The notes: generated by a model from the letters alone, not told the origin. A DNA stretch of 43,155 nucleotides from Chitinophagales bacterium (GCA_022360175.1 JAKSDI010000236.1:1-43155), one strand, 5' to 3'; shown: positions 35,347 to 43,155, counted from the first letter of the stretch. Program-made: numbers and translations.

Positions 35347-35880
35347 TTATTGCAAAAACATTAAAACGACAGGTAAATAGTGGTATTCTTTAAGGAGTTT
35401 TCTCAATTTTTTCAAAGCGGCCCCCATATGATTTTCTACTGTTTTGACAGAAATATTGAGCTCCTCAGCAATTTCTTTATAAGTCAAACCCTGTGTTCGG
35501 GACATTAAGAATACTTTCCGCATTTTTGAGGGTAGCTTATCTGCGAAATAGTGCAGCAAGGGTGAAATATCTTCTTCTTTAAGCAGCTGTATTTCTTCTA
35601 TTCTTGTTTCGGGTAAGTTTTCTACAAGCACTTCCAGTTTCCTGCCTGGTCGTTTCAGATAATCAATACACTTATATCGAACGCACTTCAATAAATAAGG
35701 CTCGGGAGATTCTAATTGAAATATTTTTTCGTTTTCCCATAGCTGAATGAAAATCGATTGTACTATATCTTCTGCCAAATGCTTGTCCTTAACAATTACG
35801 AGCGCATAATTGCAAAGAGCAGAATAATTGTCATCAAATATTTCTTTTAAACTATTGTGCAAAGCATTTTGATTTTTCAT
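35347..35880 (-). CDS. ECF sigma factor, FecI/Bacteroidota type
   Basis: About 177 residues from the ATG at 35880 (an in-frame TTG lies 9 bases upstream). Region 2 is visible at about 15-85 ('NYSALCNYALVIVKDKHLAEDIVQSIFIQLWEN', 'YLLKCVRYKCIDYLK') and region 4 at about 112-165 ('LPSKMRKVFLMSRTQGLTYKEIAEELNISVKTVENHMGAALKKLRK'). It begins the operon with FecR, a TonB receptor and the DUF4249 protein, and presumably transcribes that operon when released. A palindromic element separates it from FecR. Confidence 0.92.
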   Translation of the reverse strand: MKNQNALHNSLKEIFDDNYSALCNYALVIVKDKHLAEDIVQSIFIQLWENEKIFQLESPEPYLLKCVRYKCIDYLKRPGRKLEVLVENLPETRIEEIQLLKEEDISPLLHYFADKLPSKMRKVFLMSRTQGLTYKEIAEELNISVKTVENHMGAALKKLRKLLKEYHYLPVVLMFLQ

Positions 35881-36006
35881 GCTTTTCAATAATGATCTAC
35901 ATAGCCGCCGTCCACAGCAATTAACACTATGTTTTCATCTTCTCCTGTCCCCATTCCAGTATTTCGTTTGTCAAAGTTCTAAAAATATTAATTAAAAATT
36001 GCAAAC

Positions 36007-36471
36007 ATGATTTTAAAAATTGTTGGAATTATCGCCGCAGTACTCGTTATCGGAGCAGTTGTTTTTGCCAAATCAAAAGGAGTTTCTCCCCTTTCATGGA
36101 AAATGCACAAGGCTATTAGTCAAAAAAATAAAGTAGCAATTGGAGGCTTTGATCCTGTAAATTATTTCAAAAATGGAACGGCAAAAGAAGGAAGTACAAA
36201 TTTCACCTACTCATGGAAAGATGCGAAATGGCATTTTATTAATCAATCTCATCTAGATACCTTCAAAGAAGCTCCACAACAGTACGAACCTCAATTTGGA
36301 GGCTGGTGTGCATTTGCAGTGAGCAAAGGGTTTACGGCAACACCTGATCCCAATGCCTGGCTCATTCATGAAGGCAAATTGTATTTATTTGCCGATGAAG
36401 GAGTGAAAGAACAGTGGGCAGAGCAACTACCTGAAGTATTGGAAAGCTGCACCAAAAAGTGGAATTATTAA
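36007..36471 (+). CDS. YHS-domain protein, membrane-anchored
   Basis: A 154-residue protein with an N-terminal hydrophobic helix (about 3-22) and a YHS-domain-like body: 'KVAIGGFDPVNYFKNGTAKEGSTNFTYSWKDAKWHFINQSHLDTFKEAPQQYEPQFGGWCAFAVSKG'. YHS domains are often associated with metal binding. No partner transporter is next to it. It is the only + strand gene in this part and its TAA (36469-36471) shares bases with the stop codon of the convergent sigma gene. Confidence 0.83.
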   Translation: MILKIVGIIAAVLVIGAVVFAKSKGVSPLSWKMHKAISQKNKVAIGGFDPVNYFKNGTAKEGSTNFTYSWKDAKWHFINQSHLDTFKEAPQQYEPQFGGWCAFAVSKGFTATPDPNAWLIHEGKLYLFADEGVKEQWAEQLPEVLESCTKKWNY

Positions 36472-37739
36472 ATGCCCAAAGACTTGATTTTACGATTCAG
36501 CAAATCGATTTCTTTGTGGGAAGCAGTAAGGGATTTAGCTTTTTGGAAATTTTCTAAAGCTAAATCCTTTTTGTTTTGCTCTAAATAGAAATGTCCTAAA
36601 ACAGCATATAACAAGTAATAATTTTTAAGCTGCCTACTCTGCTCCTGAAGCCGGATGAGTTGAGATATTGCAGTATCAGCCCCATCTATTATGCCTGATA
36701 CAATAGCCAGATTTAGTAAAATAACAGGAGAAGGTTTGAGTTGATAAAGCTGTTGGTAAAAATGTTGTATCAACTTCCAATTCGTACTTTCAAAATCTTT
36801 TGCCAGACAATGCTGAGCAGCAATACTTGCTTCTAAATGATACGCAGAAAGATGATGGCCACTTGCTGCTTCTGATAGATGGAAAAGTCCCATTTTTATG
36901 AAGTCCTGATTCCACAATTGACGGTTTTGGTCCTGTAACAAGACGATAACCCCTTTATCATCAATTCTCGCTTCGAACCTTGCTATATGAAAGCACATGG
37001 TAGCTAACAAGGCGCGTAATCGAGTATTCGATTCAAATTTCTCCACTAATAATTTAGTCAATCGAATCGCTTCTAAACAAAGGTCTTTTCGGATAAGCTC
37101 ATCCTTATGAGGCGAATTATATCCTTCATTGAACAATAAATATATGGAGATACAAACGCCATGAATTTCATTGTCCGTTATCGGCTTTTCTTTTATTGTA
37201 ATCGAAGACATCAGGCCTTTTTCCCGAATTTGTTTTTTAGCACGATACAATCTTTTTTTGATTGTTTCTTCGCTCGTCAATAAAGCATGAGCCATTTCTT
37301 TCCTACTGAACCCGCAAAGTATACTCAATACTAATGGGATTTGATTATCAACTGCAATTTCAGGGTGGCAACAAGTGAATATCATTTGAAGCATACTATC
37401 CTGAATTTCATTATCTAATGATAATTCATCTTTGGTTTGCTTGAAATCCCGGGGCATTTCGTACGCCTGGTAAACCGCATATTTTTTTTGCTCCCGCTTT
37501 ATCCAGTTGATAGCTTTATTTTTAGCTACACTAAAAATCCAGGCTGGCGGGTTTTGTGGTATTCCCTTATAACTCCAAACCCGATAGGCTTCTACTAAGG
37601 TATCTTGTGCAATGTCCTGAGCAGACTCTAAAAAATGGAAACCAAATTTAGTAGTCAAAAAGGAAACCACCTTTCCATATTCTTCTCTAAAAAGGTGGTC
37701 AACTAATTGGTCAATATTTGTTGGAGTAGCTTTATGCAT
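36468..37739 (-). CDS. ECF42-like sigma factor with C-terminal extension
   Basis: A 423-residue sigma factor. Region 2 ('REEYGKVVSFLTTKFGFHFLESAQDIAQDTLVEAYRVW', 'PPAWIFSVAKNKAINWIKRE') and region 4 ('IPLVLSILCGFSRKEMAHALLTSEETIKKRLYRAKKQIREKG') occupy the first 195 residues. The rest is a helical DUF6596/TPR-like extension ('GVCISIYLLFNEGY...', 'NLAIVSGIIDGADTAI'). Such long sigma factors lack a classical anti-sigma and are paired with a DGPF/YCII protein, as here. The start codon lies inside the end of that gene (8-base overlap), so translation is coupled. Confidence 0.9.
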   Translation of the reverse strand: MHKATPTNIDQLVDHLFREEYGKVVSFLTTKFGFHFLESAQDIAQDTLVEAYRVWSYKGIPQNPPAWIFSVAKNKAINWIKREQKKYAVYQAYEMPRDFKQTKDELSLDNEIQDSMLQMIFTCCHPEIAVDNQIPLVLSILCGFSRKEMAHALLTSEETIKKRLYRAKKQIREKGLMSSITIKEKPITDNEIHGVCISIYLLFNEGYNSPHKDELIRKDLCLEAIRLTKLLVEKFESNTRLRALLATMCFHIARFEARIDDKGVIVLLQDQNRQLWNQDFIKMGLFHLSEAASGHHLSAYHLEASIAAQHCLAKDFESTNWKLIQHFYQQLYQLKPSPVILLNLAIVSGIIDGADTAISQLIRLQEQSRQLKNYYLLYAVLGHFYLEQNKKDLALENFQKAKSLTASHKEIDLLNRKIKSLGI

Positions 37740-38064
37740 TCATCAATGGCCTAACATAAATTTCACAATGCTGCAATAAGGGACAAGTTTTGGCAAGCGT
37801 TGTTGCTTCTTCAATATCATTAGCCCTGAGTATGATATACCCTCCAATGATCTCCTTAGGTTCTAAAAACGGGCCATCGGTCAATACGGTATCCTGATCT
37901 ATTATATGTTTGCCAGTTGGCATGAGTGGCTGACCAGCAATATAATTTCCTGTGCCTGACATTTTTTTCATCCAGGCCATGTAGTCCTGCATTCTCTGTT
38001 GCATTTCTTCTGGAGAAATTTCTTTAGAATCGTCTCCTTTCATCAATAAAATAAACTCTTGCAT
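37732..38064 (-). CDS. YCII-related (DGPF) protein
   Basis: A 110-residue protein with the DGPF motif ('VLTDGPFLEPKEIIGGYIILRANDIEEATTLAKTCPLLQHCEIYVRPLM'). This family adopts a ferredoxin-like fold and typically accompanies ECF42 sigma factors; its role in signalling is not settled. It overlaps the sigma gene by 8 bases. About 110 bases separate it from the MFS gene upstream on the same strand. Confidence 0.9.
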   Translation of the reverse strand: MQEFILLMKGDDSKEISPEEMQQRMQDYMAWMKKMSGTGNYIAGQPLMPTGKHIIDQDTVLTDGPFLEPKEIIGGYIILRANDIEEATTLAKTCPLLQHCEIYVRPLMNA

Positions 38065-38176
38065 TTCAGTCTTTTTTAGTTATTTAGTCTAATAACAAAT
38101 GAAGACACTGATTGGGGACTATCTTTTTGTTTTTATGGATAACTTTACTTTCGTCCTTTTATCAACAGCCGTTTTT

Positions 38177-39358
38177 TTACTCTTTCACACTGACAGCTTT
38201 CTTTGTCAAGGCAATTAACCCCAGCATAGGTCCCAATGCCAAAATCATAAATATCGTCTTTGAATCCGTTATCACTCTTAATTCATTAAGCAATTGTATA
38301 CTTATTATAGTAATGGCAAAGCCAATGCAATTGACAATTGTAAGTGCCGTTCCTTTTAGTTCGATTGGAGCATTTTGTGCGACTAATGTAGAGAACAAAG
38401 GTGAATCAGCTATCACAACCATTCCCCAAAAAAGAAGAAAAGAAATAAATACAATCCCCGATTCAAAAGAAAACATCAATGGAGAAATTAAGCAGCATAG
38501 ACATGATAAAAATAATGCGATAAATGCAATCCGTTTAGTATCCAATACCTGAGCTAAATATCCAGCCAAAACGCATGCTAAACCACCAATCCCTATAATC
38601 ATAAATGATAGGAGAGGAATGTTGAATACAGCCTCTGGATATGCCTTATTGTAGATTTGGAGCATAATCGGCACAAATGCCCAGAAAGCGTATAATTCCC
38701 ACATATGCCCAAAATACCCAAAGGCAGCAGCACGAAATTTAGATTTCTGAAATACGCTAAAAAAAGCCGATAACTGCACCTGCTGACTGGGTTTCCGATA
38801 AGGGCCATCAGGAACCAAACTCACCATTAATAAACCTCCTACTGCAGCCAAAGACGAGGTGACTATCAATACAAATCTCCAGGAAAACTCATCTGTCATT
38901 TCCTTTAATAAATGAGGGAATGCAGTACCGACTACCAAGGCACCTACTAAAAACCCAAGCGACTTACCAAGCCCTTTTTCATAATAATCTGAAGCGATTT
39001 TCATGCCAACAGGGTAAATCCCCGCAAGGAAGAAGCCCGTAAAGAAACGAAATGTGAGAATGCTTCCTAAACTATTCCCTTCCCAGATGATGGCTAGATT
39101 GAATACAGAGCCCAACAACGCACAGTATAAAAATACTTTAGATGGTGAGTATCTATCTGCAATAGATAAAATAGCAAAGATCAAAGTCCCCAGGATGAAT
39201 CCAAATTGAACAACTGAGGTTAAATGCCCCAAAGCATTTTCTTTAAGCCCAAAATTTTGCATTAGGTCATACATCACTCCATTCCCAGCAAACCAGAGCG
39301 AAGTACAGAAAAACTGTGAAATGATTATTACTGGAAGTATTAATTGAGATGACTTCAT
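38177..39358 (-). CDS. MFS transporter
   Basis: A 393-residue integral membrane protein with about twelve hydrophobic segments. 'GFILGTLIFAILSIADRYSPSKVFLYCALLG' between helices 2 and 3 resembles the MFS motif A (G-x-x-x-D-R-x-x-x-(R/K)). The central loop (about 185-205, 'VPDGPYRKPSQQVQ') divides the two halves. Substrate is not predictable. A 32-base piece of its 5' part reappears at 41486-41517. Confidence 0.88.
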   Translation of the reverse strand: MKSSQLILPVIIISQFFCTSLWFAGNGVMYDLMQNFGLKENALGHLTSVVQFGFILGTLIFAILSIADRYSPSKVFLYCALLGSVFNLAIIWEGNSLGSILTFRFFTGFFLAGIYPVGMKIASDYYEKGLGKSLGFLVGALVVGTAFPHLLKEMTDEFSWRFVLIVTSSLAAVGGLLMVSLVPDGPYRKPSQQVQLSAFFSVFQKSKFRAAAFGYFGHMWELYAFWAFVPIMLQIYNKAYPEAVFNIPLLSFMIIGIGGLACVLAGYLAQVLDTKRIAFIALFLSCLCCLISPLMFSFESGIVFISFLLFWGMVVIADSPLFSTLVAQNAPIELKGTALTIVNCIGFAITIISIQLLNELRVITDSKTIFMILALGPMLGLIALTKKAVSVKE

Positions 39359-39458
39359 CCGTTGTTTTAGTTACTTCCAACGGAAAAAGTAGCCCCATCG
39401 TTTGATTTCTTTTTCGCAAACCGAAAGAAATGTTGCCAAACGGACGCTAGTGTTTTGT

Positions 39459-39564
39459 TCTCGTCAAGCACGGTTTTAAAAAAGATGTGCTTAGTCCACG
39501 AATGACACTTATTGCACAAATTTTCTTGACTCTCGTGCAATTAGAGAAATTCGTGGACCAGTAT
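39459..39564. repeat. 106-bp direct repeat, copy 1, with palindrome
   Basis: This 106-bp stretch matches 41520-41625 with only scattered differences. Inside it, 39494-39558 is a palindromic element: GTCCACGAAT at the left and ATTCGTGGAC at the right, with a nested TTGCAC / GTGCAA pair. It is a likely MITE or REP-like sequence. It lies upstream of the MFS gene start and downstream of the PhnB-like gene. Confidence 0.8.
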
Positions 39565-39602
39565 ACTAGCACCTGATTCTAAAATTCTATGGTTCGTTTT
39601 TC

Positions 39603-40154
39603 TTATTTCAGATTCAATTGCCACGAAACTCCAAACTGGTCAATCACCCAACCAAATTTTTGGCTAAAACCATAATTTCTCAGAGCCATTGTCACCTTAC
39701 CGTTTTCCGATAATTTCGAAAATAATCTCTCAATTTCGCTTTCATTTTCACATTCAAGATAACTCGAAACGGCTGGTGAAAAATCCCAATCGTGGATAGC
39801 AGGGCTATCACTACACATAAAAAGGTTTCCGTCCAATTCGAATGTAGCCTGCATAATTGTTCCTTCTACTGTTGGATCCTCTTTTCCCCAACGAAGCACA
39901 TTGATGATTTTAGAATTATCAAACAATTCAACATAAAAATTCATCGCATTTTCAGCGTTCTTGTCCTGAAAGGTCAGAGACGTAATCATTTGTTTTTTCA
40001 TATTTTCCTTATTTTCTATTAAAAGACTTTTCAAACTGTCGTTCTCCAATCTAAGTTGTTCGATTTCCACAATGCTATTTTTTTCAGGTTTTGAATCGGT
40101 ACAACTTAAAGTCGTCAAACTCAGTAAGAATATTATTGATAAAATTTTATTCAT
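39603..40154 (-). CDS. PhnB-like VOC protein, predicted lipoprotein
   Basis: A 183-residue protein. A lipoprotein signal (MNKILSIIFLLSLTTLSC; Cys18) is followed by a short coiled coil (about 28-55, 'EIEQLRLENDSLKSLLIENKENMKK'). Residues 57-183 form a PhnB/3-demethylubiquinone-methyltransferase-like VOC domain: 'ITSLTFQDKNAENAMNFYVELFDNSKII', 'MQATFELDGNLFMCSDSPAI', 'GWVIDQFGVSWQLN'. PhnB-like proteins are normally cytosolic; anchoring by lipid after a coiled coil is unusual. Confidence 0.85.
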   Translation of the reverse strand: MNKILSIIFLLSLTTLSCTDSKPEKNSIVEIEQLRLENDSLKSLLIENKENMKKQMITSLTFQDKNAENAMNFYVELFDNSKIINVLRWGKEDPTVEGTIMQATFELDGNLFMCSDSPAIHDWDFSPAVSSYLECENESEIERLFSKLSENGKVTMALRNYGFSQKFGWVIDQFGVSWQLNLK

Positions 40155-40557
40155 TTAATGCTGTTTTGTTGACCTATTCTAGGTCCTTTTAAAGACCGCC
40201 AACGGAAAGGAGACTGGTGTAGTAGCGTTCAACTACTATGAACATTTCACACAATGTTGTACACCTTCTTCTATTTTTCTTCCAGACGCTTCCATTTTCC
40301 CACCTGATAATTTTGCTGTATCCAATACTTTTGGATATCAGGGAATGGAATTGCCTTTAATTTTGAGAATAAAGTACAGGCTGTAAGTAATCATGCTTAC
40401 AGTATCCTACGAGCATTTCAACGATTAGCTGTCTGAGCAAAGAATCGGGTCTATGAATGAATTTATACCCTTCGAAAAACAATTTTTATTTATGCTCAAC
40501 GAGTTTTCATCAAACATGTCGTTGCGTAAATCCTATGTTGACGTGATATTAGTATGC
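40155..40557. other. Non-coding stretch with a possible gene remnant
   Basis: No intact gene is visible in these 403 bases. On the - strand the frame from 40390 to the stop at 40271 reads 39 residues ending 'YWIQQNYQVGKWKRLEEK', protein-like but without a start. An adjacent frame has ATG at 40394 and stops at 40338, so one frameshift would join them; this may be a degraded small gene. A hairpin CTGTAAG-8 nt-CTTACAG lies at 40381-40402. TAGTAG-CGTTCAA-CTACTA lies near 40220-40240. Confidence 0.35.
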
Positions 40558-40953
40558 TCATAGCTCCTCTACGAGTTGGATATTATTTCCACAGGTATCA
40601 TTAAATACGGCAAGTTTTGTTGTTCCCATTATTGTAGGTTTCATACTGAATTCAACTCCAAGTTTAGTCAGTCGTTCGTATTCATTCTGAACACTCTCCA
40701 CATTAAATTGGGTGTAAGGTATTCCTGCTTCAAACAGTGCTTTTTGATAAACTTTAGCTGGTTTAAAATGATTAGGAGCTGGCTCCAGCAAGATTTCCGG
40801 ACCGTCTTGTTCGTCTTCAGCTACAAGAGTTAACCATCTATTTCCTCCATCTAATGGTGTGTCCAATTTTTTAACAAATCTCAATTTCTCAGTATAAAAC
40901 TTCAATGCTTTTTCCTGATCTTGTACAGGTATGCTAATAACTCTTATTCTCAC
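40558..40953 (-). CDS. VOC-family (glyoxalase-like) protein
   Basis: A 131-residue cytosolic VOC protein: 'ISIPVQDQEKALKFYTEKLRFVKK', 'GGNRWLTLVAEDEQDGPEILLEPA', 'YTQFNVESVQNEYERLTKLGVEF', 'KLAVFNDTCGNNIQLVEEL'. It starts with GTG at 40953; a stop codon lies just upstream in frame and there is no internal Met near the N-terminus. It follows the HTH-only AraC gene by 44 bases on the same strand, the common regulator/effector pairing. Confidence 0.87.
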   Translation of the reverse strand: MRIRVISIPVQDQEKALKFYTEKLRFVKKLDTPLDGGNRWLTLVAEDEQDGPEILLEPAPNHFKPAKVYQKALFEAGIPYTQFNVESVQNEYERLTKLGVEFSMKPTIMGTTKLAVFNDTCGNNIQLVEEL

Positions 40954-40997
40954 TAGTTATCTGTTTTGGTTAATAAGGCCAAAGTTCTTGATTTGAG

Positions 40998-41390
40998 TTA
41001 TTCCTTGCTTCTCGAAAGTTGCTCTTTTTGAAATTGAACGGGTGGTTTTCCAGTTTTACTCTTAAACAAAGTACTAAATGACCCCAGGCTTTTAAATCCA
41101 ACGGCAAAACAGGTTTCAGTCACCGTCATTCCATTTTTAAGAAGTTCTTTAGATTTTTCGATCCGCTTATCTATTAAGTATTGTTTGGGTGTTAACCCAT
41201 AATATTTTTTAAACAAGCGTAATAGGTGATACTTGGAAACAAATCGAATATGTGACAGTAAATCGAGATTCAAATCAGTATCATAATTATTGTCGATGTA
41301 GTTTCGAATTCCAATTACAGTTTCAATTTGCCCCTGGTTTGAATAAATGATCCGACTAATTCTATTCAGCTCTTTTTCGTAAAATGTCAT
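40998..41390 (-). CDS. AraC-type regulator, DNA-binding domain only
   Basis: A 130-residue protein made almost entirely of the AraC double HTH: 'DTDLNLDLLSHIRFVSKYHLLRLFKKYYGLTPKQYLID' and 'MTVTETCFAVGFKSLGSFSTLFKSKTGKPPVQF'. It has no separate sensor domain, so it may respond to protein partners or act constitutively. It precedes the VOC gene by 44 bases and is its probable regulator. Confidence 0.88.
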   Translation of the reverse strand: MTFYEKELNRISRIIYSNQGQIETVIGIRNYIDNNYDTDLNLDLLSHIRFVSKYHLLRLFKKYYGLTPKQYLIDKRIEKSKELLKNGMTVTETCFAVGFKSLGSFSTLFKSKTGKPPVQFQKEQLSRSKE

Positions 41391-41485
41391 TCTTGAATTT
41401 TATTACCGCCAACAATTTATGTGTGCAAGCTAACACATTGGTCGATAAAGATACAAAAAGCCTGGTTTTACCTTTCTGTCAGAAT

Positions 41486-41625
41486 ACTCCATTCCCAGCA
41501 AATCAGAGCGAAGTACAAATCTCGTCAAGCCCGATTTTAAAAAAGATGTACTTGGTCCACGAATGACACTTATTGCACAAATTTTCTTGACTTTCGTGCA
41601 ATTAGAGGAATTCGTGGACCAGTAT
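41486..41625. repeat. Duplicated MFS fragment plus direct-repeat copy 2
   Basis: 41486-41517 repeats 39276-39307 from the coding region of the MFS gene with a single change in 32 bases. It is joined to 41520-41625, which repeats 39459-39564 and contains the GGTCCACGAAT...ATTCGTGGACC palindrome at 41554-41620. In copy 1 these two parts are about 150 bases apart, so copy 2 is internally deleted. The arrangement brackets the PhnB/VOC/AraC block with direct repeats. Confidence 0.8.
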
Positions 41626-41665
41626 TCTCGTCCTATTATGTAAAGTAAACAATCGTGATTTTAAG

Positions 41666-42898
41666 CTAAAAGGCTTTCTCTTTAAGCTTAAAAAGTTGGT
41701 CAAATTCCTGATCTACTTGCTCTCCTAATATTCGTTTAGCAGTATATTCTCCAATAGCAGGCCCATGTTTAAAGCCATGTCCTGATCCTGCACCCACTAT
41801 CCAGGTATTTTCTGAGGAAGGAAGTTGATCTACAATAAAGTTGCCATCTATAGAATTGGTTACCTGACATACTCGGCTTTCTGTAATAGGCTGGCCACTT
41901 AATGCTGGAAAGCGCTGTTTTACAAAATCATGAGTCCTCTTTACCTGATAGGAGTTGATTATTCGCTCATCAGTATCGGGATCAAATGAATTATAATCTG
42001 GATAAATGACCACTTTGAAGCCTCTTCCTTCAATATTTGGGAAGCCATAAAATCCACTTTTATAAACACTCCATTCTGGCAGATTAGGATAGGAAAACTC
42101 GTTATTTCCTGGAGGTGTACCTACAAAAAGTACATCCCGTCGTTCTACTTTTAGCTTTGGCATCAATAATTCAGGAAATATTTTGGGCAACCAGGGACCA
42201 CAAGCAAACACATAAAACTGTGCTTTTAATGATTCATTTCCAGCCCTGATGCCTTCTACTTTTCCATTTTTGACAACCGGAATACCCTGGGCAATTGTCA
42301 GAGTACCTCCATTTTTCTCAAACTCTCTTGCCACCACCTGACACCCTTTCCGTGCCAGCAAGGTACTCCCCGAAGGGCCTCCTCCATTATACATAGCAGT
42401 TACGATATCATCCGAATAAATTTGCGGCCAGCGATACCTAATTTCATCCTGATTGAGCACCTCCGTATTGTTGATCCCCTGTGATTCAAGTTGTCGCTTA
42501 CGGCTCAAAGCATGCTGCCGGTATATTTCCTGCTGTGACATAGCCAGACGCCCCGTAGAAAGCACCAGTCTTTCACCTGATACTTTCTCTAGTTTCTTCC
42601 ACCAATTATAAGATCGTATAGCACTCTGAACATATACCTGATTGTCATTATCTGCCTGAATCAGCCTGGTTTCCCCCCCTGAACTAGCCCTGGAGTTTCC
42701 AGGCCCATAAGCATCCAGTAAAGTAACTTTTGCTCCCATTTGATTAAGATGATAAGCGGTCCATACTCCAAAAGTACCAGCACCAATTACAATAATTTCA
42801 GGAGAGAAAGTAAACCTACTCCATTTAGGAGAAAAATCGGCTATGGGTGCCCCAATAATCCCCATTCCTGATAACTGTACAAATTTTCTTCTTTTCAT
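41666..42898 (-). CDS. FAD oxidoreductase, sarcosine/N-methyltryptophan oxidase type
   Basis: About 410 residues from the ATG at 42898 (a TTG six bases upstream is in frame). The N-terminus MKRRKFVQLSG fits a Tat signal (RRxF), although its hydrophobic stretch is short. A Rossmann FAD motif follows (IIVIGAGTFGVWTAYHL, about 36-52). 'RVCQVTNSIDGNFIVDQLP...GAGSGHGFKHGPAIGE' matches monomeric sarcosine oxidase; the Cys is where that enzyme binds FAD covalently. The reaction would be oxidative demethylation or deamination of a secondary amine with H2O2 release. Export by Tat as a folded flavoprotein is an inference. Confidence 0.87.
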   Translation of the reverse strand: MKRRKFVQLSGMGIIGAPIADFSPKWSRFTFSPEIIVIGAGTFGVWTAYHLNQMGAKVTLLDAYGPGNSRASSGGETRLIQADNDNQVYVQSAIRSYNWWKKLEKVSGERLVLSTGRLAMSQQEIYRQHALSRKRQLESQGINNTEVLNQDEIRYRWPQIYSDDIVTAMYNGGGPSGSTLLARKGCQVVAREFEKNGGTLTIAQGIPVVKNGKVEGIRAGNESLKAQFYVFACGPWLPKIFPELLMPKLKVERRDVLFVGTPPGNNEFSYPNLPEWSVYKSGFYGFPNIEGRGFKVVIYPDYNSFDPDTDERIINSYQVKRTHDFVKQRFPALSGQPITESRVCQVTNSIDGNFIVDQLPSSENTWIVGAGSGHGFKHGPAIGEYTAKRILGEQVDQEFDQLFKLKEKAF

Positions 42899-42982
42899 TG
42901 TCAAAAGTTAAAACTGGTATAGACTCATACTTCCAAAAAACAGAAATCGGGATGTGGTACACCCATTAGTATAGCCGTATTT

Positions 42983-43155
42983 TTAATTTAAACTGAGGCG
43001 TTTCCTGCAAATTAAATCAGAATAGATATCAGCAAAAAGATGCTCCTGTTTGTTGTATATTTTGCCACTTATATTAATCTGACCAGCAAACAAACGATCC
43101 AATTCTGCATGCAGCTCTTTTATTTTCTTATTTAGGTAATAAGAAAGAATGGAAA
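42983..43155 (-). CDS. C-terminal part of a gene cut by the window edge
   Basis: On the - strand an open frame enters from the right edge and runs 56 residues to TAA at 42983. It reads as plausible protein ('SILSYYLNKKIKELHAELDR', then 'LFADIYSDLICRKRLSLN'). It lies 84 bases upstream of the flavoprotein start on the same strand. The family cannot be named from this fragment. Confidence 0.5.
   Translation of the reverse strand, partial: SILSYYLNKKIKELHAELDRLFAGQINISGKIYNKQEHLFADIYSDLICRKRLSLN

Noticed and set aside
39359-41665. An integron-like cassette array
   Set aside because: The GTTGG motifs lack the paired RYYYAAC/GTTRRRY ends, no tyrosine integrase is present, and all genes could belong to ordinary units; kept only as a motif observation.

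Overview
The window looks like a chromosomal segment of an AT-rich Bacteroidota species, probably Cytophagia or Saprospiria (inference). The signs are four secreted proteins with type IX secretion (T9SS) C-terminal sorting domains, SprB-type repeats, a FecI-like sigma / FecR / STN-TonB receptor / DUF4249 operon, several AraC regulators, and a near absence of strong Shine-Dalgarno sites. I see no rRNA, tRNA, CRISPR array, intact transposase, phage module or defence system.

Layout. 0.2-3.9 kb (+): a small lipoprotein and a giant T9SS adhesin-like protein, closed by a bidirectional terminator. 4.0-5.8 kb (-): a hypothetical protein, a DUF3592-like membrane protein and a LamG lipoprotein. 6.2-11.4 kb: a cobalamin-binding-type radical SAM enzyme and a cytosolic choloylglycine-hydrolase-like Ntn amidase (-), then an AraC regulator (-) divergent from a membrane-SRPBCC fusion (+). 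11.6-16.7 kb (-): secreted M28 peptidase, DUF6796-like membrane protein and M61-like PDZ metallopeptidase, then a DUF6597-AraC regulator and an exported VOC protein. 16.8-21.9 kb (-): a coiled-coil membrane protein, two tandem isochorismatase-like paralogs, a T9SS protein, and a LOG-Nudix fusion with an NTF2-like protein. 22.2-24.5 kb (+): AraC regulator and S41 lipoprotein peptidase. 24.7-30.0 kb (-): outer-membrane-like protein, a hypothetical and its Crp/Fnr neighbour, beta-carbonic anhydrase, DUF4265, and a Ycf48-like T9SS propeller. 30.3-35.9 kb (-): the sigma/FecR/TonB receptor/DUF4249-PKD operon. 36.0-38.1 kb: a YHS protein (+) whose stop codon overlaps that of an ECF42-like sigma factor (-) paired with its DGPF/YCII partner. 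38.2-42.9 kb (-): MFS transporter, PhnB-like lipoprotein, VOC protein, HTH-only AraC, and a Tat-type sarcosine-oxidase-like flavoprotein. An unrecognised truncated gene runs off the right edge.

The least conventional feature is the set of small palindromic elements between the genes. Four are 159-165 bp long. Two of these share the terminal inverted repeat GAA(C/G)TTGTTTAA and carry apparent 3-bp target duplications; one sits exactly at the stop codon of the M61-like gene. A further palindrome lies inside a 106-bp direct repeat that brackets the PhnB/VOC/AraC block, beside a duplicated scrap of the MFS gene. A sixth hairpin family sits downstream of genes and may act as terminator. I found no convincing new multi-gene system. 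The best leads are the MITE families, the isochorismatase pair that appears to lack the usual catalytic Asp, and the radical SAM + Ntn-hydrolase pair.
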